Positions 15,148-23,874 of a DNA stretch of 54,660 bases are shown in pieces (position 1 is the first letter of the stretch; each line of letters opens with the position of its first letter). The notes beneath the pieces are model-generated. The model was not told where the DNA came from. It saw only the letters and a list, made by a program, of their open reading frames with translations, and did no database searches. The stretch comes from Bacteroidales bacterium (GTDB taxonomy: Bacteria; Bacteroidota; Bacteroidia; Bacteroidales; JAADJA01): NCBI GenBank assembly GCA_016783885.1, contig JADHVR010000015.1, positions 1 through 54,660 of the forward strand, written 5' to 3'. Made by a program: the position numbers and the translations under genes.

Positions 15148-16167
15148 ATGAAAACCTATATACTGGGCATCGAATCATCCTGCGACGATACATCTGCGGC
15201 AGTTCTTGAAAATAACAAGATCCTTTGCAATATTGTTTCCGACCAGGATGTTCACAGGAAATACGGAGGGGTGGTCCCTGAACTTGCTTCGCGGGCACAT
15301 CAGCAAAACATTATACCCGTTGTTGATACAGCATTAAGAACAGCAGGGATAAAGAAATGCCAGATACATGCTGTTGCCTTTACACGCGGACCCGGTTTGT
15401 TAGGTTCATTGCTGGTAGGAACTTCCTTTGCCAAATCTTTTGCTTTAGGCTTAAATATTCCTTTAATTGAAGTGGACCATCTTCAGGCGCATATCCTGGC
15501 GCATTTTATTCAAACCAAAGAAAAAAACCGGAAAGTTCCCTCGTTTCCCTTTTTGTGCCTGACCATTTCGGGCGGTCATACGCAAATTGTACTTGTGAAC
15601 GACTATTTAGACATGCAAATTATCGGGCGCACTATTGATGACGCTGCCGGTGAAGCTTTTGACAAGGCGGCAAAAATTTTAGGATTACCTTATCCCGGCG
15701 GACCTGCTATAGATATGCTTGCGAATGAAGGAGACCAGGACAGGTTCACTTTTCCCAAACCAAAAATTCCGGAACTCGATTTCAGTTTCAGCGGTTTGAA
15801 AACTTCATTTTTATACTTTGTTCGCGACCGCTTAAAGGAAAATCCTGATTTTATCGAACAAAACAAGGCTGACCTTTCTGCTTCAATCCAAAAAATCATC
15901 ATTGACATTTTAATGGATAAGCTTGTAGAAGCTGCGACAGAAACAGGGGTCAAAGAAATTGCTATTGCGGGTGGAGTCTCTGCCAATACCCTTATCAGAA
16001 AAAGATTAACAGAAACGGGAAAAGAACTTAGCTGGAATGTTTATATCCCCGAATTTGAGTACAGCACTGATAATGCTGCTATGATTGCAATTGTAGGATA
16101 TTATAAATTTTTAAAGAAAGAATTTGCTGATCAGAAGGTAGTACCTTATGCGAGAGGACGGAAATGA
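15148..16167 (+). CDS. tsaD: tRNA N6-adenosine threonylcarbamoyltransferase TsaD
   Basis: This 339-residue enzyme, with TsaB and TsaE, transfers the threonylcarbamoyl group to A37 of ANN-decoding tRNAs in the cytosol. It shows the Kae1/YgjD ASKHA-fold signature: LGIESSCDDTSAAVL at the N-terminus, the metal-binding VDHLQAHILAH (His111 and His115), TISGGHTQIV, DDAAGEAFDKAAK, LDFSFSGLKT, AGGVSANTLIR and STDNAAMIA. The length is typical. It lies directly after tRNA-Lys(CUU), a substrate class for this modification, though that adjacency may be chance. The start is fixed by ATG at the conserved N-terminal motif. tsaB and tsaE are not in the window. Confidence 0.96.
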   Translation: MKTYILGIESSCDDTSAAVLENNKILCNIVSDQDVHRKYGGVVPELASRAHQQNIIPVVDTALRTAGIKKCQIHAVAFTRGPGLLGSLLVGTSFAKSFALGLNIPLIEVDHLQAHILAHFIQTKEKNRKVPSFPFLCLTISGGHTQIVLVNDYLDMQIIGRTIDDAAGEAFDKAAKILGLPYPGGPAIDMLANEGDQDRFTFPKPKIPELDFSFSGLKTSFLYFVRDRLKENPDFIEQNKADLSASIQKIIIDILMDKLVEAATETGVKEIAIAGGVSANTLIRKRLTETGKELSWNVYIPEFEYSTDNAAMIAIVGYYKFLKKEFADQKVVPYARGRK

Positions 16168-16212
16168 TTATTTTGTATTTTTGACGCCTTATAAATATTT
16201 AATTGGAAGAAA

Positions 16213-17103
16213 ATGCCATCCTTAAATACAGATATACAACAGAAAAAGAATTCTTTATCCAGTTTCTATGATTTAGCCATAAGGATTCTCAATTATCTCC
16301 CTGATGTTTTGTCTGAATATGAAGAAAATCGTGAATATCGAATTTACTCATCCCAAATTGCAGGTACCATTAAATATGTTCGTCCTATAAATAACAGACT
16401 ATTTATTTATGATCCGGTTAGATTTTCTGAATGTTATAATGAGTTTACCGAAACTTTGGAAAACATTAAAAATCGTAATACAAATATTTCAAATCGAGCA
16501 AAGGACAACATTAATAAAATAGTATATACAATTCAACAATCAATCGGGGCTGGCTTAGATTTATTGGTAAACCCCAATAGTGCAAGGAAGCATGCCGGAA
16601 ACCGATTTGAGGAGTTGCTAAAAGTTTTATTTACTGAAGCGGGAATAGCAAATAAAAAGACAGTTCTTCAAATTCCATATGATACTGATGAAGGACAAAA
16701 AGTTTATAAATGTGAAAATGATCTTATACTTTCTCCCTATAAGAAAGTGAAATCAACATCTACAACATTGAATCAAAATGAGATTGTAGTTTCCATTAAA
16801 ACAACCTCTAAAGACAGGATGGGAAAAATATTTATTGATAAAATATTGCTTGAGAAGTTTGTTGATCATCCTCAAAAAGTTATTGGTGTTTTTTTAAATG
16901 ATGTTCAAAGAAAAGGTCCAAATAGTATTAGTTATACTTTGGTTTCAGGTTTATTCATGGTATATTCTAAATTTCTCACCCAACTTGAAGGAATATATTA
17001 TATTGATTTGCCACCAAAAGCCTTAAATCATCCTTACAATAAATACATGAAACCCTTTTCCGAACTACTGGTTAGCGATATTTGGAATTTATTTACCCCT
17101 TAA
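16213..17103 (+). CDS. Probable type II restriction endonuclease (PD-(D/E)XK-like)
   Basis: This 296-residue protein sits tail to tail with a DNA methyltransferase, the ends overlapping by 15 bp. A candidate nuclease core is visible: Glu133/Glu134 in GNRFEELL, Asp170 in ENDLILSP, and IVVSIKTTSKDR (191-202) with Lys196. The SIKTTxxxR string followed by a helix resembles the catalytic strand of many type II enzymes, with serine where D/E is usual. The N-terminal 110 residues are helical and could hold the recognition part. No DNA specificity can be read from the sequence. The gene partner and the motif together make a restriction enzyme the best call; the exact family is unknown. Confidence 0.7.
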   Translation: MPSLNTDIQQKKNSLSSFYDLAIRILNYLPDVLSEYEENREYRIYSSQIAGTIKYVRPINNRLFIYDPVRFSECYNEFTETLENIKNRNTNISNRAKDNINKIVYTIQQSIGAGLDLLVNPNSARKHAGNRFEELLKVLFTEAGIANKKTVLQIPYDTDEGQKVYKCENDLILSPYKKVKSTSTTLNQNEIVVSIKTTSKDRMGKIFIDKILLEKFVDHPQKVIGVFLNDVQRKGPNSISYTLVSGLFMVYSKFLTQLEGIYYIDLPPKALNHPYNKYMKPFSELLVSDIWNLFTP

Positions 17104-18162
17104 TTTCCCCCTTCTTGTTTGCGATTCTTTTTCATCAATACCGCTTGCAATCCGGGAGATATGCACCTCATCTGTTAGTCTGTCTTGTATTACTTCGCAA
17201 TATTCTATCTGTAATTCCGTACCCAGCCATTTCCGTTTATATGCTTCAGCTACTGCGAAAGTAGTACCTGACCCTCCAAACGGGTCGATTATCAGGCTGT
17301 CCGGATTGGAAGATGATAAAATTATTTTTCTTAATAATTCAACAGGTTTTTGCGTGGTGTGTGGGTATTTTTCCCAGGCGCCGTTTGAAATGGTTGGGAT
17401 TTCAAATACATCTTTAGGTTTGGCTCCAAGAGGGTTAGGCTCCCAAACATAGTCTTTCTTTTTTCCGTTAGAGTATTGTGATGTTTCCGCCTGTGTTCGT
17501 TTTGGATACTTTAATGTATGTTCATTATAAGGTATTCTAACTTCATCAATATTATAAATAAAGTCTTTACTTTTCCTGAAATGTAAAATACTCTCGTGCG
17601 ATCTTCCCCAATCATTCCCAAGATTTGCTTTATTTCGATAAAACCAGACCAACCACCTGCATCCCTTGAAATACCCTGCTGCCGCCCATTTTATATCGGC
17701 TAATATTTCTGAAAATCCACATACGTATAGAGAACCTGATTTTTTCAGAACTCTATGCGCTTCTTTTATCCATTCCATACTCCATTCAACATATTCTTTT
17801 TGAGATGAAAAAGTATCCCATTCAGCCTTATTAATATTATACGGAGGATCGGCAAAAATTAATTCAGCCGTGTTAGAATCCAGAGATTTAAGAAATTTTA
17901 TTGCATCCTCGTTATATAATTTACCATATTCGGTTTCGAAAAACGGAATGAACTTTTCAATGCTATTTTTTTTTATTGGATACTCTAATTCAAGCTGTAA
18001 CTCCTCAACAAGCGAGATAACCTGGTTTTCCTGATAGACCCTGTAATTATTAATCGGATGACGGGAACTTGTGAATTTCCCTGATTTATCCCAACGCCTT
18101 AAAGTTTCTGCACTTATCTTTAATAAATTCGCTGCCTGGCCAATTGTAAGGAATTTTTCCAT
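17089..18162 (-). CDS. Type II DNA adenine/cytosine-N4 methyltransferase with N-terminal MerR-like HTH
   Basis: I start at MEKFL, the third of three adjacent ATGs, giving 357 residues. Residues 1-55 form a MerR/excisionase-like helix-turn-helix: FLTIGQAANLLKISAETLRRWDKSG. The methyltransferase follows with DPPY (about 105-108), a target-recognition middle and DPFGGSGTT near the C-terminus, the beta-class order for N6-adenine or N4-cytosine enzymes. TTQKPVELL is also typical. It should protect host sites from the convergent endonuclease. The fused HTH may repress its own promoter or serve as a controller protein, since no separate C protein is present; that is inference. The pair lies between housekeeping genes, as in a transferred R-M cassette. 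Confidence 0.88.
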   Translation of the reverse strand: MEKFLTIGQAANLLKISAETLRRWDKSGKFTSSRHPINNYRVYQENQVISLVEELQLELEYPIKKNSIEKFIPFFETEYGKLYNEDAIKFLKSLDSNTAELIFADPPYNINKAEWDTFSSQKEYVEWSMEWIKEAHRVLKKSGSLYVCGFSEILADIKWAAAGYFKGCRWLVWFYRNKANLGNDWGRSHESILHFRKSKDFIYNIDEVRIPYNEHTLKYPKRTQAETSQYSNGKKKDYVWEPNPLGAKPKDVFEIPTISNGAWEKYPHTTQKPVELLRKIILSSSNPDSLIIDPFGGSGTTFAVAEAYKRKWLGTELQIEYCEVIQDRLTDEVHISRIASGIDEKESQTRRGKLRGK

Positions 18163-18279
18163 CATCATAAGATTAAACAAGCTTACACAACTTTATACAG
18201 CAAAACTATAAAACTTTATTTAATTTAGCTGAATTTTGAAAATATTTTATTTTTAACAATCAACAGAAAAACATGAATT

Positions 18280-19101
18280 ATGAATAATACCGGTTCACAA
18301 AAAGATTTCCCCAAATGGCGAACAAAGCTCCACGAAATAATCTTCGAAGCGGATACGCCGGAAGGTAAAACGTTTGATATTGCGCTTTTGATCTTTATTG
18401 TTTTAAGTGTAATAGCCGTGCTGTTAGACAGTGTTATATCTATTAATATACGTTATGGCTATTTCTTAATGTTAGCAGAATGGCTTTTTACAATCATATT
18501 TACAGTTGAATATATTTTAAGAATAATTTCAACAAAACAGGCTTCTAAATATATTTTCAGTTTCTATGGTATTATCGATCTGCTTGCCATATTACCTACG
18601 TATTTAAGCCTGATCTTAGCCGGTTCGCAATTCCTGATCGTAATACGGATTATCCGGCTGCTGAGGGTATTCAGGGTACTTAAATTAGCCCGTTTTGTAA
18701 GAGCCTCAAATCTTCTGGTAATTGCCGTTAAACAAAGCAGGTATAAAATAATAATTTTCCTCGAAGTGGTGTTTACTTTGGTAATTATTATGGGCTCGCT
18801 TATGTATTTAATTGAAGGACCCGAAAACGGATTCACAAACATTCCACGGAGCATTTACTGGGCTATTGTTACTTTAACGACGGTTGGATATGGTGATATT
18901 GCTCCCCAAACCTTTATCGGGCAAACACTGGCTTCATTTATAATGATTACCGGTTATGCCATTATTGCCGTACCAACCGGTATTATTACCGTTGAAATGG
19001 CAAAGGTTCAGAGTCTTAACACACATGTTTGCCAAAATTGTAACAGAACAGGGCATGATGATGATGCCGGATTTTGTAAATATTGTGGAGAAAAATTGTA
19101 A
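18280..19101 (+). CDS. Voltage-gated potassium channel with C-terminal zinc ribbon
   Basis: This 273-residue protein is a six-helix Kv-type channel. Helices S1-S3 lie at about 33-115. S4 is the arginine-rich stretch IVIRIIRLLRVFRVLKLARF (120-139), the voltage sensor. The pore helix and selectivity filter TLTTVGYGD (198-206) precede S6. After S6 the tail carries CQNC...CKYC (about 251-269), a four-cysteine zinc ribbon ending in CGEKL, in place of the usual RCK or cyclic-nucleotide domain. It stands alone after the methyltransferase promoter region. It should conduct K+ across the inner membrane; the zinc ribbon's role is unknown. Confidence 0.92.
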   Translation: MNNTGSQKDFPKWRTKLHEIIFEADTPEGKTFDIALLIFIVLSVIAVLLDSVISINIRYGYFLMLAEWLFTIIFTVEYILRIISTKQASKYIFSFYGIIDLLAILPTYLSLILAGSQFLIVIRIIRLLRVFRVLKLARFVRASNLLVIAVKQSRYKIIIFLEVVFTLVIIMGSLMYLIEGPENGFTNIPRSIYWAIVTLTTVGYGDIAPQTFIGQTLASFIMITGYAIIAVPTGIITVEMAKVQSLNTHVCQNCNRTGHDDDAGFCKYCGEKL

Positions 19102-19412
19102 TGTGGCGTTGGGGGTATTTTAATTAGTATTTGAAAAACTTTAAAATTATTGATTATTTAACAGGGTTAATCGGCGCCGGTTCGGGATGTCATTAAATTA
19201 TTTTGCAAAATTTAATCATTATTATAATTTTGCCGCACAAGGGTGTAAATAGAATAAATACATTTGTATTTGCGTTAAAAAAACAACGATATAATGTTAT
19301 TTCACTTCATTTTAAAAATATGAAACACTCATGTTTTTTATATTGAGACACGCGCGCGAATGATTTAAAATATAAGCGGCAAACAGTTAACGTATTACTA
19401 AATTTTTGACAG
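19102..19412. other. Leader region of the ctp protease gene
   Basis: There is no gene in this 311-base spacer. It contains the strong promoter described separately (19202-19232), which would leave an mRNA leader of about 170 bases. A second TAnnTTTG-like box, TACATTTG, occurs at about 19260. The remainder is AT-rich except for CACGCGCGCG at about 19351, a short GC alternation. No riboswitch fold was recognised. Confidence 0.5.
19202..19232 (+). promoter_or_regulatory. Bacteroidetes-type promoter upstream of the ctp gene
   Basis: TTTG at 19202-19205 is followed after exactly 19 bases by TAATTTTG (19225-19232). This fits the -33 TTTG / -7 TAnnTTTG consensus of the Bacteroidetes primary sigma factor. 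Transcription would begin near 19239. Confidence 0.6.
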
Positions 19413-21020
19413 ATGAAAATAAACCTGAAGCAAATTATTTCAATATTATTGTTTTTATTGATCACACTAAATCCAGTGCTTGCTATAGGGCAGGAGTATG
19501 ATCCTAAAACTACCACTCAAAAATTTACTTCCGCACTTCAAATAATTAATTTTGCTTATGTCGATACTGTTTTTGAACCTGAATTGGTTGAAAAAGCAAT
19601 TATTGCTACTTTAAAAGAACTCGATCCTCATTCACAGTATATTTCAAAAAAAGACCTGCAAAAAGCCAACGAGCCTTTAGAAGGAAATTTTGAAGGTATC
19701 GGTGTTTCTTTCCAGATTTATAAAGACACAATTCTCGTAATTTCTCCGGTACCTGGTGGTCCTTCAGAGAAACTGGGAATTATGGCAGGTGATAAAATTG
19801 TTAAAATAAATAATGAAAATGCCACAGGGAAATTTTTAGATAATAATTATATATTTAAACAGCTTAGAGGGAAAAAGGGAACAACTGTTAATATAAGTAT
19901 ATACAGAAAAGGGAAAAAGAAGTTAATCGATTACACAATTACACGTGATAAAATACCCATCCATAGTATTGATGCTACTTTTATGGCTACTCCGGTAACA
20001 GGCTATATAAAACTAAACAGATTTTCGCGAACAACGATAGATGAATTTCGCAAAGCGATTGCTGAATTGAGGGATCAGGGAGTGCAAGATCTTATCCTGG
20101 ACCTCAGAGGAAATTCAGGTGGCTATCTTGATGTGGCTATCCACCTTTCTGATGAATTTCTTGGCTCCGGTAAGCTTGTAGTTTATACCGAAGGTTCGTC
20201 AAGTCCGAAAAAAAAATACAAATCCTCTTTCAGAGGAGAATTTAAAAAAGGCAGGCTGGTAGTATTAATTGATGAAGGCTCTGCTTCTGCCAGCGAAATC
20301 GTTGCCGGCGCTGTTCAGGACTGGGACAGGGGTATTATAGTCGGTCGCAGGTCATTTGGAAAGGGATTGGTTCAGAGACCCTATTACCTGCCCGACAGTT
20401 CGGTGATCAGATTGACTATAGCAAGATATTATACACCAACAGGCAGGTGTATCCAGAAACCTTATGCCGAAGGATACGAACAGTATCATAAAGACCTTGC
20501 TAAAAGGCTTGAGGAAGGGGAACTTACAAGCGCAGATCATATTAATTTCCCTGATTCCTTAAAATATTATACTCCACGAAATCGTCTTGTTTATGGAGGA
20601 GGAGGTATTATGCCGGATGTTTTTGTGCCATGGGATTCAACTAAATATACTGACTTCTATGTAGATTTATTAAGCAAAGGCGTTTTTAATGATTTTGTAT
20701 TGGAATATGTTGATAAGGAAAGAAAAAGCCTTAACAAGAAGTACACTTCATTTGATCGCTTTAATGAATTATTTATAATTGATGATATCTTGTTGGAAAA
20801 TTTTCAGAGTCTGGCAAAGAATAAGGATATACTACCCGGCGATGGCGAGTTTGAAATATCAAAAGAATTAATACAGTACCAGCTTAAAGCATTAATAGCA
20901 CGAAACCTTTTTGATTTCAATTCTTATTTCCGGATTATGACCCAGATTGATGAAGGATACCTTAAAGCTAAAGAAGTCATGGAAAATGATTCTTATTTTG
21001 CTGAATTAATAATGGAATAA
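19413..21020 (+). CDS. C-terminal processing peptidase (S41 family, CtpA/Prc-like)
   Basis: This 535-residue periplasmic serine protease cleaves substrates from a hydrophobic C-terminus. It has a signal peptide (1-26), an N-terminal helical region, a PDZ domain (about 88-165) with GIGVSF and a GGPSEKLGI carboxylate loop, and the catalytic core. The core includes LDLRGNSGGYLD (229-240), IDEGSASASEIVAGA with the nucleophile serine (286-300) and GRRSFGKG with the general-base lysine (Lys317). A roughly 150-residue C-terminal extension after the core is common in Bacteroidota paralogs. A consensus promoter lies upstream and a terminator follows, so it is monocistronic. Confidence 0.93.
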   Translation: MKINLKQIISILLFLLITLNPVLAIGQEYDPKTTTQKFTSALQIINFAYVDTVFEPELVEKAIIATLKELDPHSQYISKKDLQKANEPLEGNFEGIGVSFQIYKDTILVISPVPGGPSEKLGIMAGDKIVKINNENATGKFLDNNYIFKQLRGKKGTTVNISIYRKGKKKLIDYTITRDKIPIHSIDATFMATPVTGYIKLNRFSRTTIDEFRKAIAELRDQGVQDLILDLRGNSGGYLDVAIHLSDEFLGSGKLVVYTEGSSSPKKKYKSSFRGEFKKGRLVVLIDEGSASASEIVAGAVQDWDRGIIVGRRSFGKGLVQRPYYLPDSSVIRLTIARYYTPTGRCIQKPYAEGYEQYHKDLAKRLEEGELTSADHINFPDSLKYYTPRNRLVYGGGGIMPDVFVPWDSTKYTDFYVDLLSKGVFNDFVLEYVDKERKSLNKKYTSFDRFNELFIIDDILLENFQSLAKNKDILPGDGEFEISKELIQYQLKALIARNLFDFNSYFRIMTQIDEGYLKAKEVMENDSYFAELIME

Positions 21021-21045
21021 AAATAAAAGACATTTTATATAACTG

Positions 21046-21073
21046 AGCCTGCTGATTACAGTGGGCTTTTTTG
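21046..21073 (+). terminator. Terminator after the ctp protease gene
   Basis: AGCCTGCTG pairs with CAGTGGGCT (two G-U pairs) around a 4-base loop and is followed by TTTTTT. It lies 26 bases after the stop codon. Confidence 0.7.
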
Positions 21074-21337
21074 ATTGATTTCTGAAAAAAAATATTTATT
21101 GGGAAAAATTGCTCATTTTATTCCCATATTGGGAAAATCGGGTTAAGCTATTTTTAACCTGTATCATACCTGTTAAATTTATTCTCCTATAACAAATTGA
21201 GTTTATAATGTTTCTTATATCAATAAGATAGTTTATTGTGTTAATTGTTTTGGATTGTATTAGATTGATTAAAAAATAACTATTGCACAGTTTTTGACAT
21301 TCTCGACACACAACAAGGTAAGGTATCGGGAAATCAG

Positions 21338-21373
21338 GGAGGAATAATTTCCTTAATCATTATTCCTCCTTTT
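21338..21373 (+). promoter_or_regulatory. Terminator-like hairpin immediately before the beta-helix gene
   Basis: GGAGGAATAAT (21338-21348) pairs perfectly with ATTATTCCTCC (21359-21369). This gives an 11-bp stem with a 10-base loop, followed by TTTT and then AAAAAAA. It ends 11 bases before the ATG at 21385. A terminator belonging to the previous gene would normally be nearer to it. The previous gene already has its own terminator, so this looks like a leader element that could block transcription or ribosome entry. Confidence 0.5.
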
Positions 21374-21384
21374 AAAAAAACAAA

Positions 21385-22983
21385 ATGCTAAAAAACGGAA
21401 CTGCTTTAATTATTTTTCTCCTCGCTGTTTTTCAAATTCATGCTCAAACTGTAATTCAGGATGGCGACGTATATGGAGAATGGAATGTAAATGGCAGTCC
21501 ATACTTAATTAATGGTAACATTACTGTTCCTTCCAATCAGAAACTAACAATCAAACCCGGAGTAAACGTGATTTTTCAGGGGCAGTACTATTTTGAAATA
21601 ATTGGAAGACTTAATGCTAACGGTGCGGCATCGGATAGCATAAATTTTACTGTACAGGATACAACCGGTTATTATCTGGGAAATCACAACGGCTGGTATG
21701 GATTCTTTTTCAACGGAACAAGCTCTACGCAAACCGAAAATTCTATTTTAGAATATTGTAATATAGAATACAGTGCCGGGAGCGGCATTTCTTGTTTAGG
21801 GTTTTCAAATCTATCAATAGAAAATTGTATAATTAAAAATAACCTTCAGTATGGAATTAATTTGTTTGAATTTTCGGATATAATGCTGGATGGTATAATT
21901 ATAACAGGAAATAAAAGTGGAGGAATGTCTATAAATTTTTCCGCTCCGCAAGTTACAAACTTTACCATTTCGGGAAATTACGGATCGGGTGTAACAGTGT
22001 CGGGAAGCGCTTATGGAAACGAACTGACTTCATTTATCGGTGGAATAATTTCTGAAAACAACTCCTCATTCAACGGGGGAGGGATATCTGTTTTAGACGA
22101 TGCTTATGTTTATATTGAAAATGTTGAAATTGTATCGAATTTCGCATTATACGGAGGTGGCGCCTATTGTGGAATGGGAGGCGGAATTTTTAAAAATGTT
22201 ATTTTATCCGGTAATACTGCAGATTATGGAGGAGGTATAAACAGTGATTCTTTTGCTGATATTACTCTTGACCATGCGCTAATAGTCAATAACAATGCAA
22301 ATGTATATGGAGGAGGCGCTTATGTTGCCGAATCAAGTCTTGAAATTGTGCATGCAACAATCAGCAATAATAATGCAGGAGAGCAAGGCGGAGGAATATA
22401 TTATGAAATGGCGACTCTTTTTACAAATGAAATTACAAACTCTATTATTTGGGATAATTTACCCGATGAAATTTATGCAACTGATGTTATTCCCGGTATA
22501 AATTACTCGGATGTTAAAGGCGGATATACAGGCAGCAACAATATAGATACTGATCCTTTATTTGCCGACCCGGAAAATGGTGATTATCATTTATTATGGA
22601 TTAATTTCCCTGAAGCAGATAATTCTAAATCACCTTGTATTGATTCAGGCGATCCGAATTCATCGTATGATCCGGATGGGACTGTAGCTGACATGGGCGC
22701 TTTTTTCTTTAATCAGGAAAACATGACATATATTAAAGACAATGTTATTATTAATGACCCGGTTATCTATCCAAATCCGGCATATAGCGATATAAATTTA
22801 AAAGGAACAAGTCAATTTGAAAAACTGGTGATCACTACTATTACAGGACAGAGAATGAAAGAGGTTGACATTAATACGGATTATCTTAATATTGATATTT
22901 CAGAATTTGAATCAGGAATTCATTTGATTAATTTATATAATCAGCGAGGAAGCATTATAACTAAAAAATTTATTAAAAAGTAG
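21385..22983 (+). CDS. Secreted right-handed beta-helix protein with T9SS sorting domain
   Basis: This 532-residue extracellular protein has a signal peptide (1-20), then IQDGDVYGEWNVNGSPYLI and a strand-rich region that becomes a right-handed parallel beta-helix (about 120-390). The helix has repeated SILEYCNIEYSAGSG, NNSSFNGGGI, ALYGGGAYC and GNTADYGGGI units of the pectate-lyase-like/CSLREA type. A short Asp-rich region (PLFADPENGDYHL) follows. A type A T9SS C-terminal domain (about 455-532) closes it, from YPNPAYSDINLKG to GIHLINLYNQRGSIITKKFI. No catalytic residues of a lyase were identified, so carbohydrate or surface binding is as likely as an enzyme. A terminator follows. Confidence 0.88.
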   Translation: MLKNGTALIIFLLAVFQIHAQTVIQDGDVYGEWNVNGSPYLINGNITVPSNQKLTIKPGVNVIFQGQYYFEIIGRLNANGAASDSINFTVQDTTGYYLGNHNGWYGFFFNGTSSTQTENSILEYCNIEYSAGSGISCLGFSNLSIENCIIKNNLQYGINLFEFSDIMLDGIIITGNKSGGMSINFSAPQVTNFTISGNYGSGVTVSGSAYGNELTSFIGGIISENNSSFNGGGISVLDDAYVYIENVEIVSNFALYGGGAYCGMGGGIFKNVILSGNTADYGGGINSDSFADITLDHALIVNNNANVYGGGAYVAESSLEIVHATISNNNAGEQGGGIYYEMATLFTNEITNSIIWDNLPDEIYATDVIPGINYSDVKGGYTGSNNIDTDPLFADPENGDYHLLWINFPEADNSKSPCIDSGDPNSSYDPDGTVADMGAFFFNQENMTYIKDNVIINDPVIYPNPAYSDINLKGTSQFEKLVITTITGQRMKEVDINTDYLNIDISEFESGIHLINLYNQRGSIITKKFIKK

Positions 22984-23125
22984 ATGCATTTTTATACTGA
23001 GTAATAGAAATTGAGAATGCCATTAAGAAAAACATTCTATATAAAGACATAATATGAAGAAGGGGTGCCGAACCAGCTAAGGTTTACGATACCTTAACCA
23101 CCTTTAATTAATAAGTAGTTCAGTT

Positions 23126-23153
23126 AAAGCCGGGAATAATCACCCGGCTTTTT
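23126..23153 (+). terminator. Terminator after the beta-helix gene
   Basis: AAAGCCGGG (23126-23134) pairs perfectly with CCCGGCTTT (23143-23151) around an 8-base loop, with T residues following. A weaker AAGGT/ACCTT stem lies 40 bases before it. Confidence 0.85.
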
Positions 23154-23219
23154 ATTTATTGACAAATTTTAATTAAACCATTAACTAATAACATTTAACA
23201 ATTAACTCCACTATTTTAG

Positions 23220-23227
23220 TAATTTTG
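23220..23227 (+). promoter_or_regulatory. Possible -7 box for the gene at 23253
   Basis: TAATTTTG matches TAnnTTTG and lies 25 bases before the ATG. No TTTG was found at a normal -33 distance. Confidence 0.35.
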
Positions 23228-23252
23228 GAAATCTAATTAAAGAATTCAAATC

Positions 23253-23765
23253 ATGAAAGAAATAAAGTTATTAGAGGATCAAATAAATAAGTTAGACGAA
23301 AAGGATTTTGATCTTAATGCGTGGAAACAATATACAATTGTTTTGCTTGCCAGGATTTTTGGCGATAATAACCAAAAGATCGAACAAATTGAAAAGATCG
23401 AATATGATCATTCCAGTTGGGCACTGCGCGACACATCAGGCAGTTCTTCCTATCTTGAAACCTGCAAAAAGCTGGGTAAAGAAATACTCACTGCCTCCAT
23501 TGATGAGTTAGAGGCTTTCGGGGTACCGGATAAGGAAGTTACAACAACCGGAAGTTTTCCGGTGGAAGTAATAGTTGCCGCCCTGGAAGATGAACTGAAG
23601 GTTTCGCAGTATAAAGAGATTGTAAACATTATCAATTCCCCTAAAGATCATAAGGTGAAAATAAAAGAATTGGCTGACAAGCTTAAAAGCTTTGACAAAA
23701 ATGCCCCCGAAAATATTTTACTGAATATTTTATCCGATCCGAAGTTGGAAGGAAAAATCACCTGA
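23253..23765 (+). CDS. Conserved-looking hypothetical protein
   Basis: This 170-residue soluble, acidic, helix-rich protein has no signal peptide or membrane segment. I do not recognise the family. Segments worth noting are IEKIEYDHSSWALRDTSGSS (about 47-66), which looks like a conserved core, and TTGSFPVEVIVAALEDELKV (about 97-116). It precedes rplU by 109 bases with a separate promoter in between, so it is probably its own unit. The codon use and length argue that it is a real gene. Confidence 0.7.
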   Translation: MKEIKLLEDQINKLDEKDFDLNAWKQYTIVLLARIFGDNNQKIEQIEKIEYDHSSWALRDTSGSSSYLETCKKLGKEILTASIDELEAFGVPDKEVTTTGSFPVEVIVAALEDELKVSQYKEIVNIINSPKDHKVKIKELADKLKSFDKNAPENILLNILSDPKLEGKIT

Positions 23766-23805
23766 GATAAAATTACAAGTGTGTAAAATATTAATTATAA
23801 AAACA

Positions 23806-23835
23806 TTTGCAGAATAAAAAATTTTATTACTTTTG
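23806..23835 (+). promoter_or_regulatory. Promoter of rplU-rpmA
   Basis: TTTG (23806-23809), an 18-base gap and TACTTTTG (23828-23835) fit the Bacteroidetes -33/-7 consensus. Transcription would start around 23842, some 33 bases before the rplU ATG. Confidence 0.65.
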
Positions 23836-23874
23836 CACTCCAATTTTTTCAGGAAAAAGATAAATAAAATTAAG

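Larger units (their letters stand above)
21021..21384. other. Spacer between the ctp gene and the beta-helix gene
   Basis: This 364-base gene-free stretch holds the ctp terminator at its start and a terminator-like hairpin at its end, both listed separately. Between them is AT-rich sequence with GGGAAAA repeated around ATTCCCATAT (about 21099-21135) and no complete consensus promoter that I can see. The minus-strand frame in it is not credible. Confidence 0.5.

Noticed and set aside
22992-23040. A third twin-hairpin repeat, because TTATACTGA occurs at 22992.
   Set aside because: No matching inverted end or paired stems follow at the expected distance.
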